This document shows, piece after piece, positions 7,013-12,875 of a stretch of 16,278 bases of DNA. The notes beneath the pieces are model-generated. The model was not told the DNA's origin. It made no database searches and saw only the letters and a program-made list of their open reading frames with translations. Location of the stretch: assembly GCA_964396385.1 (NCBI GenBank), contig CAYNFH010000157.1:1-16278 (forward strand). The letters are read 5' to 3'. Every line of letters begins with the position of its first letter. Position 1 is the first letter of the stretch. The translations under genes and the position numbers were made by a program. The stretch comes from CAYNFH01 sp964396385 (GTDB lineage: Bacteria; Armatimonadota; Chthonomonadetes; Chthonomonadales; CAJBBX01).

Positions 7013-7821
7013 CGCTGTCCGGGCGTTCCGCCCGAAAGGACCTGCGCGAGGAAGAAATCGGAGATAAAGATCAGGACGACGCAGAGCACCACCGAGTTCG
7101 TGGTAGATCTTCCCACGCCCGTTGCGCCGCCCCGGGTCTTTAGCCCGTAGTGGCACGAGACCACGGCGATGGTGAAGCCAAACCAAAGCGTCTTCACCAG
7201 GCCCCGGAAAAGGTCGTCTGGGACCACAATCTGCCGAATCGACTCCACGAAGGCCTGATGGGGCACACCGTGAGCTCCCGCCATGAGGTAGCTGCCCATC
7301 AACCCCGCCATGTCCGCGAAGACTCCCAGGATGGGCATCATCAGCACACAGGCGATGAGCCGCGGAACCACCAGGTACCTGACAGGCGGTACGGCCATGG
7401 CCCGCAGGGCATCCACTTGCTCCGTAACGACCATGGAGCCTATCTCTGCGGCCACCGCCGCGCCGCTGCGTGCGGCCACGGCCACTCCCGCCAGTACCGG
7501 CCCGAGCTCATTGAAGAACCCGTAGGCGAGCGTGCCTCCGACGAAATTGACGGCGCCGAACCGAACGAATACGGAGGCTGTGTAGTACGCGAAGACGGCG
7601 CCGGTGGAGAACGTGATCGCCAGCACGATGGGCAGCGAGCCGACGCCGATGGCGCTCATCTGCCCGAGAGTCTCCCTGCCACTGATGCGTCCGCGGCCGA
7701 TGAAGCCCAGTGCGGACGCCGCCAGGAGCCAGGTCTCGCCCATGAAGCGCAGCGCGGCCGTGATGGGCCCTGGGCCACTGTGGGGCAGTGGCCGCGGCAG
7801 CGCGCTCGCGGGATTAGCCAT
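7009..7821 (-). CDS. MlaE-like ABC transporter permease
   Basis: 270 residues from ATG 7821 (MANPASALPRP...). The inner-membrane permease of an MCE lipid transporter, with about five or six hydrophobic segments. Family landmarks are FSTGAVFAYYTA, NELGPVLAGVAVAARSGAAVAAEIGSM, VTEQVDALRAMAVPPVRYLVVPRL and FGFTIAVVSCHYGLKTRGGATGVGRSTTNSVV. An ATG at 7947 would add 42 residues, but these run through the promoter and the palindrome and have no family similarity. The chosen ATG has no Shine-Dalgarno but sits 9 bases after a -10 box, so the mRNA is probably leaderless. It is first in an mlaE-mlaF-mlaD order. No mlaA, mlaB or mlaC is in the window. Confidence 0.93.
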   Translation of the reverse strand: MANPASALPRPLPHSGPGPITAALRFMGETWLLAASALGFIGRGRISGRETLGQMSAIGVGSLPIVLAITFSTGAVFAYYTASVFVRFGAVNFVGGTLAYGFFNELGPVLAGVAVAARSGAAVAAEIGSMVVTEQVDALRAMAVPPVRYLVVPRLIACVLMMPILGVFADMAGLMGSYLMAGAHGVPHQAFVESIRQIVVPDDLFRGLVKTLWFGFTIAVVSCHYGLKTRGGATGVGRSTTNSVVLCVVLIFISDFFLAQVLSGGTPGQR

Positions 7822-7830
7822 ATTCAGTTG

Positions 7831-7860
7831 AGTATACAGGCCGCCCGTTGGGGCTGTCAA
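7831..7860 (-). promoter_or_regulatory. Sigma-70-type promoter of the mlaEFD-like operon
   Basis: On the minus strand a perfect TTGACA (7855-7860) and TATACT (7831-7836) are 18 bases apart. The predicted transcription start, near 7824, is only about 3 bases before the ATG at 7821, which has no Shine-Dalgarno. This implies a leaderless transcript and fixes the permease start. Confidence 0.75.
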
Positions 7861-7874
7861 CGGCCAGACGAGTG

Positions 7875-7924
7875 ACGGAGGACGGGAGACGGACGGAGCC
7901 TGCAGTCCGTCCTCGGTCTTCCGT
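7875..7924. repeat. Imperfect palindrome between divergent promoters
   Basis: Arms 7875-7894 and 7905-7924 match at 16 of 20 positions in inverse, and two of the four mismatches are G-T. The loop is 10 bases. The left arm is built of GACGG/GACGGG words. Its centre (7899.5) is almost exactly midway between the -35 boxes of the two divergent promoters (7855-7860 and 7937-7942), so it may be a shared operator. It also resembles the palindrome at 3996-4074 (central TGCAGT, purine-rich left arm) and could be a dispersed repeat. Confidence 0.6.
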
Positions 7925-7936
7925 GCATCGTCTTCC

Positions 7937-7965
7937 TTGACACTCACCCGGGGTCGGGTTATAAT
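7937..7965 (+). promoter_or_regulatory. Perfect consensus sigma-70 promoter
   Basis: TTGACA (7937-7942), a spacer of exactly 17 bases, then TATAAT (7960-7965): both boxes match the consensus at all 12 positions. The predicted start is near 7972, giving a leader of about 44 bases to the GTG at 8016. Confidence 0.85.
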
Positions 7966-8002
7966 CCGGGTGGCAATTGAGCCTTTTCCCGCTCTTATCC
8001 TC

Positions 8003-8013
8003 GGAGGTGATCC
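8003..8013 (+). promoter_or_regulatory. Extended Shine-Dalgarno, 11-base match to the 16S tail
   Basis: GGAGGTGATCC is complementary over 11 bases to the conserved 16S rRNA 3' end (GGATCACCTCC). It decides the start of the next gene as the GTG at 8016, rather than the in-frame ATG at 7977, which lies almost at the transcription start and lacks a ribosome site. Confidence 0.85.
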
Positions 8014-8015
8014 AC

Positions 8016-8435
8016 GTGTCTCGTACGTTCATGTTCATGGTATTCGCCGTACTGGTAGTCCTGCTCGGAGTCATGGCCTACATCATCAATCCGAAACCTC
8101 AAACGCCCCCAGAAAGCGATCCTGCCCAGATGAAGAAGATGCAGGAGCGCCAGGCGGAGGCGCAGAAGCACGAGGTGGAAGAGCGCAAGAAGATGATGGA
8201 AGAAGCCATGAAGCATATGAAGAAGGCCAACGCAAAGTCCGTGCAGGCCAAGGGAACGACCGCTCCGCCCAAGGGCGGGATGGACATCTCCGGCGACTGG
8301 TGGAAGAAGCGCAAGTCCGGCGAGACCGGCATCGAGCAGCTCCAGAAGGAGAATCAGACCAACTCCGCGTCCGCCGCGCCGTCTGCGCCCACACCCGTAC
8401 CGGCGGTGCACAGCGCGCCTCTCGTAACCAAGTAG
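8016..8435 (+). CDS. Small membrane-anchored protein of unknown function, strong expression signals
   Basis: 139 residues from GTG 8016. Residues 4-24 (TFMFMVFAVLVVLLGVMAYII) form one transmembrane helix or uncleaved signal anchor. A short proline spacer follows, then a strongly charged, Met/Lys/Glu-rich helix (about 36-74, DPAQMKKMQERQAEAQKHEV onward) likely to be a coiled coil. A loose tail rich in Gly, Ser, Pro and Ala (SAAPSAPTPVPAVHSAP) ends it. The C-terminal bulk is probably periplasmic, but topology is not certain because positive charges flank both sides. The family is not recognised. It is monocistronic, with a perfect promoter, a near-ideal ribosome site and a strong terminator, so it should be abundant unless repressed at the shared palindrome. 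It is divergent from the mla-like operon; a link to envelope upkeep is only a guess. Confidence 0.8.
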   Translation: MSRTFMFMVFAVLVVLLGVMAYIINPKPQTPPESDPAQMKKMQERQAEAQKHEVEERKKMMEEAMKHMKKANAKSVQAKGTTAPPKGGMDISGDWWKKRKSGETGIEQLQKENQTNSASAAPSAPTPVPAVHSAPLVTK

Positions 8436-8469
8436 CAACCCGCCAGAGTTAGTCGACTTATTTCTACTA

Positions 8470-8503
8470 CACCGGCAGCTCAAAGCAAGCTGCCGGTGTT
8501 TTT
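8470..8503 (+). terminator. Intrinsic terminator of the small membrane protein gene
   Basis: CACCGGCAGCT (8470-8480) pairs perfectly with AGCTGCCGGTG (8488-8498) around a 7-base loop, followed directly by five T (8499-8503). It is the clearest Rho-independent terminator in the window. Confidence 0.92.
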
Positions 8504-8514
8504 GCGTGTAACGG

Positions 8515-8543
8515 TTGACTTCACCGGGCAATTATGCTAGAGT
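8515..8543 (+). promoter_or_regulatory. Sigma-70-type promoter of the stalk-domain gene
   Basis: TTGACT (8515-8520), 17 bases, then TAGAGT (8538-8543), with TGC before the -10 box as an extended -10 element. The start would be near 8550, leaving a leader of about 100 bases to the ATG at 8654. No known riboswitch was recognised in that leader. Confidence 0.65.
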
Positions 8544-8653
8544 GTGGTTGCTCCGCAGTAGTCCCCACGGCCGGTAGGTGGCCGAAAACGCCATCGCACT
8601 CTTTCCACATCATAGTGAGGCGCGGACGCGCGCTTCGGTAAAGGGAGGCGTTA

Positions 8654-10252
8654 ATGAAGAGGTTGGCCTGCGCTGTCGTGCTAGCCGGCTCCGCATATGC
8701 CGTCGCGGCCAGTCCGGTAGAGGCACGAGCAAATCCCTCGTGGTCGGCAAGCAACTTGGAGTTGTCGATCATCACCCCCGACCCCGGCAGTATTGGGGAC
8801 CGCATTTCCCTCGACGTTAGCTTCCGCGGCAGCACCATCGAGACAGTAGAGCTGCTATTGGATGGCGATCTCGTCGCCAAGAAGCAGATCAATACCTCGG
8901 AGGCTCGAGGCGTTATCACTTTCTCCCTGGACACCATCCGCCTGAGCGAAGGGGTCCATACCGTCCAGGTAGTTGCAACCGCGCCGGGCGGGGAGGTGGT
9001 CCGATCCACTGCCAAGCTCAAGATTCCTGCCATCGACCTGAACGCGCCCGTCCGCATTGCTTATCCCCAGTCCGGTCTCCAGGTTAGCGGCGTCGTTCCA
9101 ATCAAGGTCCGCCTGGGCGAAGACGTGCAGCGGCAGAAGCCGTATGTCACTTTCTTTGTGGATAAGCAGCTTAAGGAGCTGCGGAACTTCCCGCCCTACG
9201 AGTACAACTGGGACACGACTCGCGTGCCGAACGGCTGGCACGTCATCGAGGCCTGGACCCAGACACCGGACGCCATCTCGCCGATCAAGGCCCGTCCGGT
9301 TTCGGTGAACGTCAACAACCCCTCCGGCGATACGAACAAGCAGGACACGATTCAGGACCTGCGGGAGGTTACGCCCAAGCGGACCCCGCAGATCACCCTC
9401 CCGAGTCCCACGCTTCCCGTCGCAAAGCAGCCGGTCCACACAGTTGTGCCGCCGGTAGATCCGTCCACCGCCCTCACAGGCGCCCGCGAGTCTCTTCCGG
9501 CCATCACCGGCCTTCGGACACACGCTATCGCCAACAACATCCGCCCGCGAGCCACCTCGGAGCCGATCCCGCAGATTCCGCTGGACCGGTTCGGCTACGG
9601 TCTCACCGCGATGCCGCTGACCTCGCTTCCCGGGCCCGGCGGCCACCTCGCTCCTCTGGCGTCGCGGTTCATGATGGGCAGAGCTGTAGGCAACGCCGCG
9701 GTCGAGCCGCGCGGTCACTTCTCTCGCCGTGTCGTGGCGCGTACAGACCGGCCCATGCGTTTCCCGACGCCCGCGCTCCCGTACCTGCCGGGCATGGTGG
9801 CCCCACACGTGCGCTCTACGGCCCTGGCCGCTCCTCCGCTACGGGCAGCCTCGCAGAAGAGCCTCCACGTCAACGGTCTCATGATCCGCCCGCGCGGCGC
9901 CTTCCAGGTGGCATTCGACGGGCAGCAGATCGCCTTCGACGTGCCGCCTAGAGTGGAAGGCGGCGTGCGGCTAGCGCCCTTCCGCCAGATCTTCGAGCAC
10001 ACCGGCGGACGGCTCTACTGGTTCGGCGGCACGGCGCAGACGGTCCGCGCGGTCAACAGCTCGCGAGAGATCGAGCTGAAGATCGGCTCTCTGTCCGCGC
10101 TGGTGAACAACACCGCCATTAATATGGACCGAGCTCCCTATATAGATGGCGGCCGCACCATCGTTCCGCTCACCTTCATTCGCGACGCGCTGGACGTGGT
10201 GGTGAGTTACGACGACAAGACGGGCAACCTGCTCATCCGCAGCCGCAAGTAG
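8654..10252 (+). CDS. Secreted Ig-like protein with copper-amine-oxidase-like stalk domain (PF07833 type)
   Basis: 532 residues. Residues 1-25 form a Sec signal peptide (MKRLACAVVLAGSAYAVAAS, likely cleaved after VEA). Two Ig-like beta domains follow at about 35-127 (GDRISLDVSFRGSTIETVELLLDGD) and 131-222 (APVRIAYPQSGLQVSGVVPIKV ... FVDKQLKELRNFPPYEYNWDT). Residues about 223-405 are a Pro/Arg-rich, probably flexible linker. The C-terminus (about 405-532) carries two stalk repeats: FDVPPRVEGGVRLAPFRQIFE and APYIDGGRTIVPLTFIRDAL. Such stalk domains occur on cell-wall or surface proteins, and no enzyme active site is visible, so a structural or surface-binding role is likely. GGGAGG lies 5 bases before the ATG. 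It has its own promoter and terminator. Confidence 0.85.
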   Translation: MKRLACAVVLAGSAYAVAASPVEARANPSWSASNLELSIITPDPGSIGDRISLDVSFRGSTIETVELLLDGDLVAKKQINTSEARGVITFSLDTIRLSEGVHTVQVVATAPGGEVVRSTAKLKIPAIDLNAPVRIAYPQSGLQVSGVVPIKVRLGEDVQRQKPYVTFFVDKQLKELRNFPPYEYNWDTTRVPNGWHVIEAWTQTPDAISPIKARPVSVNVNNPSGDTNKQDTIQDLREVTPKRTPQITLPSPTLPVAKQPVHTVVPPVDPSTALTGARESLPAITGLRTHAIANNIRPRATSEPIPQIPLDRFGYGLTAMPLTSLPGPGGHLAPLASRFMMGRAVGNAAVEPRGHFSRRVVARTDRPMRFPTPALPYLPGMVAPHVRSTALAAPPLRAASQKSLHVNGLMIRPRGAFQVAFDGQQIAFDVPPRVEGGVRLAPFRQIFEHTGGRLYWFGGTAQTVRAVNSSREIELKIGSLSALVNNTAINMDRAPYIDGGRTIVPLTFIRDALDVVVSYDDKTGNLLIRSRK

Positions 10253-10266
10253 GCTCCTGTACAGTG

Positions 10267-10302
10267 ACGGCAGGCGGGGCGATTATGTGCCTCGCCTGCC
10301 GT
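10267..10302 (+). terminator. Hairpin after the stalk-domain gene
   Basis: ACGGCAGGCGGGGC (10267-10280) pairs with GCCTCGCCTGCCGT (10289-10302), 14 bp with one G-T pair and an 8-base loop, 14 bases after the stop codon. Only a weak T-containing stretch follows. The end of the stem touches the -35 box of the next gene. Confidence 0.7.
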
Positions 10303-10329
10303 TGCTTGTCTGGCCCACCCGGGTACGAT
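10302..10329 (+). promoter_or_regulatory. Possible promoter giving a leaderless peptidase mRNA
   Basis: TTGCTT (10302-10307), a 16-base spacer, then TACGAT (10324-10329). The -10 box ends 7 bases before the ATG at 10337, which has no Shine-Dalgarno. This repeats the arrangement at mlaE. The boxes are only moderate matches. Confidence 0.45.
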
Positions 10330-10336
10330 ATTCGCC

Positions 10337-12313
10337 ATGAACCGCCCGAGTAAATCGCCCTGCGGCTCCTGGAAGTCCCCAATCACCACCGACCTCATTG
10401 TCTGCGAGACAGTCCGGCTCGCCGAGCCAGCCATCCAGGGGGACAGTATCTACTGGTTGGAAGGACGCCCGCAGGAGCAGGGGAGATACGTTGTCGTGCG
10501 GCATCCGCTTCGGGCGCCGGCCGGGGAAGGGGAGAGCCGGGACGTGACGCACGCGCCCTTCAACGTCCGGAGCCGAGTCCACGAATACGGCGGCGGCGCA
10601 TATCTTGTGGCGGGCGAAATCCTCTATTTCTCCAACTTCGCGGACAACCGACTGTACCGTATGCAGGGCAAGAACCCAGCCGAGCCCATCACCCCGGACT
10701 CGGCCCGGCGGTACGCAGATCTCATCCTCGATCCGGGACGTGCGCGGCTCCTCTGTGTCTGTGAAGACCACTCCCACGACGGGGTCGAGCCGACCAATAC
10801 GCTCGTCGCTGTACCACTCGGCGGAGCAGCCCCGTCGCCGGGCAGGCTAGAGCTCCAGACAATGGCGGAGGGACACGATTTCTACTCTTCGCCGCGGCTG
10901 AGCCCAGACGAATTCCGACTCGCCTGGCTTGCTTGGGACCACCCCAACATGCCCTGGGACGGCACGGAGCTATGGGTAGGAGAGATCGCCCCGGATGGGT
11001 CAATCTCGGGATCCGAGCGCGTTGCAGGAGGGCCGGAGGAGTCTATTTTCCAGCCTGAGTGGTCGCCGGACGGTGTGCTCCACTTTATCTCGGACCGCAC
11101 CGGATGGTGGAACCTGTATCGGTGGAAGGACGGTCGGGCGGAGCCTCTATGGGAGAAGCAGGCCGAGTTTGGCGTACCGCAGTGGGTCTTCGGACTCTCC
11201 ACCTACGCCTTCGAATCGGAGCACAGAATTGTCTGCACGTACCTGGAGGAGGGGGCGTGGCGGCTCGCGATAATCGATACGGTCACGCTGGGACTGCGGG
11301 ACCTTCACGTGCCATACTCTTACCTCCACTCCCTGCGCGCGAGACCGGGCACTCTGGTCTGCATCGCCGGCTCCCCATCCGAGGTCTCCTCCGTAATCGC
11401 CGTCGACCTCGACACGGAAGAGACTGCAGTGCTGCGCCGGTCCTCCAACGCGAACATCGACCCGGGCTACCTCTCCGCTCCGGAGGCCATTATGTTTCCG
11501 TCGGCCGAGGGCCGCATGGCGCACGCGCTCTACTACCCTCCTGTCAACCGCGACTTCGAATCGCCGGATGGCGAGCAGCCGCCTCTCATTGTCGCCTCGC
11601 ACGGAGGACCGACATCAGCAGCCCGTCCCGTCCTGGAGCTGTCCACCGGTTCGGCGCAGTTCTGGACCAGCCGCGGCTTCGCGTTTGTGGACGTGGACTA
11701 CGGAGGCAGCACCGGCTATGGGCGCGCGTACCGCGAGGTCCTTTACGGCCGGTGGGGCATCGTGGACGTGGAGGACTGTGTAGCGGCAGCCAGATACCTC
11801 GCGCAGCGCGGCGCGGTAGACCCGCACCGCCTGGCCATCCGCGGCGGGAGCGCGGGCGGCTACACCACGCTCTGCGCCCTCACGTTCACAGACCAGTTCC
11901 AGGCGGGCGCCAGCTACTTCGGCGTGAGCGACCTGGAGGCCCTGGCCCGAGACACACATAAGTTCGAGTCCCGCTACATGGACAAGCTGGTGGGACCCTA
12001 TCCCGAACGAGCCGACCTGTACCGCGAGCGCTCGCCGATCCATTATGTGCAGCGGCTCTCGTGCCCCGTCATCTTCTTCCAGGGGCTGGAGGACCGCGTG
12101 GTACCGCCCAACCAGGCGGAGATGTTGGCGGATGCGTTGCGGGCCAAAGGGGTGCCCGTCGCCTATGTTGCGTTCGAAGACGAGCGTCACGGGTTCCACC
12201 ACGCTGCCAGCATCAAGCGTTGCCTGGAGGACGAGCTGTTCTTCTACTCCCGCATCTTCGGCTTCACTCCCGCGGACCCGATCTCGCCCGTGAAGATCGA
12301 GAACCTCCCTTAG
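10337..12313 (+). CDS. S9 family prolyl oligopeptidase / dipeptidyl aminopeptidase
   Basis: 658 residues, normal for the S9C-like group. These serine peptidases cleave short peptides, often next to proline or releasing N-terminal dipeptides. Residues 1 to about 385 form a beta-propeller (blade phrases RVHEYGGGAYLVAGE, SPRLSPDEFRLAWLAWDHPN, QPEWSPDGVLHFISDRTGWW). The alpha/beta-hydrolase domain follows (SHGGPTSAARP, FAFVDVDYGGSTGYGRAYRE). The catalytic triad is visible: Ser505 in RGGSAGGY, Asp586 in GLEDRVVPP and His618 in DERHGFHHA. No signal peptide is seen, so it is probably cytoplasmic. The ATG at 10337 lacks a Shine-Dalgarno and may be read from a leaderless mRNA. A small membrane protein gene starts 18 bases downstream and is probably cotranscribed. 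Confidence 0.95.
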   Translation: MNRPSKSPCGSWKSPITTDLIVCETVRLAEPAIQGDSIYWLEGRPQEQGRYVVVRHPLRAPAGEGESRDVTHAPFNVRSRVHEYGGGAYLVAGEILYFSNFADNRLYRMQGKNPAEPITPDSARRYADLILDPGRARLLCVCEDHSHDGVEPTNTLVAVPLGGAAPSPGRLELQTMAEGHDFYSSPRLSPDEFRLAWLAWDHPNMPWDGTELWVGEIAPDGSISGSERVAGGPEESIFQPEWSPDGVLHFISDRTGWWNLYRWKDGRAEPLWEKQAEFGVPQWVFGLSTYAFESEHRIVCTYLEEGAWRLAIIDTVTLGLRDLHVPYSYLHSLRARPGTLVCIAGSPSEVSSVIAVDLDTEETAVLRRSSNANIDPGYLSAPEAIMFPSAEGRMAHALYYPPVNRDFESPDGEQPPLIVASHGGPTSAARPVLELSTGSAQFWTSRGFAFVDVDYGGSTGYGRAYREVLYGRWGIVDVEDCVAAARYLAQRGAVDPHRLAIRGGSAGGYTTLCALTFTDQFQAGASYFGVSDLEALARDTHKFESRYMDKLVGPYPERADLYRERSPIHYVQRLSCPVIFFQGLEDRVVPPNQAEMLADALRAKGVPVAYVAFEDERHGFHHAASIKRCLEDELFFYSRIFGFTPADPISPVKIENLP

Positions 12314-12331
12314 GGAGCGGGGAGAGCGGCT

Positions 12332-12727
12332 GTGGCGAAGAGCAGGGCCAGGAGGGCTGCGCGCCATCCGGTGCCCGGTTGGCGACAGCGGCTTGCAGCA
12401 GCGTTGACAGTTCTGGCAATACTGGCGGTTATAGCAAGCGGCTTCACGTGGGCGCTCTGGATCCACGTCTGGCGGCCCGCCTATATTGCGCGGGATACGG
12501 AGGGAACGCCGATCCAGGAAGGTACCGCCATAGTCACGGCGTCCACCTACCTGCGGACCACCAGAGCGAACCCGGTTCCGCGCACCCTGCTGCGGCTCCG
12601 CCTGAACGACCAGGAGGTGGACGCCGAGTCCCACTCCCGTTTCCGAGTAGGTGACCCGGTTCGGTTACGGTACCAGGTTGGCAAGAGCGGCGTGGTCTAT
12701 GTGGAGGATGTTTGGCGGCTGCGGTGA
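12332..12727 (+). CDS. Small single-pass membrane protein of unknown function
   Basis: 131 residues from GTG 12332, with GGGGAG 7 bases upstream. A basic N-terminus (MAKSRARRAARHPVPGWRQR) precedes one transmembrane helix at about 22-44 (AAALTVLAILAVIASGFTWAL). The rest is a compact, probably beta-rich domain outside the membrane (TLLRLRLNDQEVDAESHSRF, VGDPVRLRYQVGKSGVVYVEDVWRLR). The positive-inside rule puts the C-terminal domain in the periplasm. The family was not recognised; the RVGDPVRLRY...VYVEDV pattern recalls small OB- or NfeD-like beta domains, but this is weak. The 18-base gap after the peptidase gene suggests an operon. Confidence 0.75.
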   Translation: MAKSRARRAARHPVPGWRQRLAAALTVLAILAVIASGFTWALWIHVWRPAYIARDTEGTPIQEGTAIVTASTYLRTTRANPVPRTLLRLRLNDQEVDAESHSRFRVGDPVRLRYQVGKSGVVYVEDVWRLR

Positions 12728-12820
12728 GCCTTCCGCAGGAGATCGACGGCTGAGGCGACGAGTCGTTTGCGCGTTAGGACAACTACATCGGCAGCTCGGT
12801 CCGGGAGGACGACAAGAAGC

Positions 12821-12855
12821 GAGACGGGTCCGCCCGGTTGGGGAGGACCCGTCTC
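12821..12855. terminator. Hairpin between convergent genes
   Basis: GAGACGGGTCC (12821-12831) and GGACCCGTCTC (12845-12855) form a perfect 11-bp stem with a 13-base loop. It lies between the convergent ends of the small membrane protein gene (12727) and the tail-tube-like gene (12876), so it may stop transcription from both sides. Neither side has a strong T run. Confidence 0.65.
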
Positions 12856-12875
12856 ATATTTGGCTGAGCGGTTGT

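Noticed and set aside
7013..7186. N-terminal extension of the MlaF-like ATPase
   Set aside because: It runs inside the coding sequence of the permease in another frame and does not resemble ABC ATPase N-termini, which begin close to VVVRSLEYAV.
7822..7947. N-terminal extension of the mlaE-like gene from ATG 7947
   Set aside because: These 42 codons contain the -10 and -35 boxes and the palindrome, and have no similarity to MlaE; the promoter position requires the ATG at 7821.
7977..8015. ATG 7977 as start of the small membrane protein
   Set aside because: It would place the extended Shine-Dalgarno inside the gene and start almost at the transcription start. The GTG at 8016 has the ribosome site and begins directly before the membrane helix.
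8550..8653. Riboswitch in the 100-base leader of the stalk-domain gene
   Set aside because: Small inverted repeats are present, but no conserved core of a known riboswitch could be matched by eye. A covariance-model search would be needed to reopen this.
11615..12634. 339-codon minus-strand frame opposite the S9 peptidase
   Set aside because: It covers the catalytic region of a certain gene and the following small gene, with no protein-like motif of its own.
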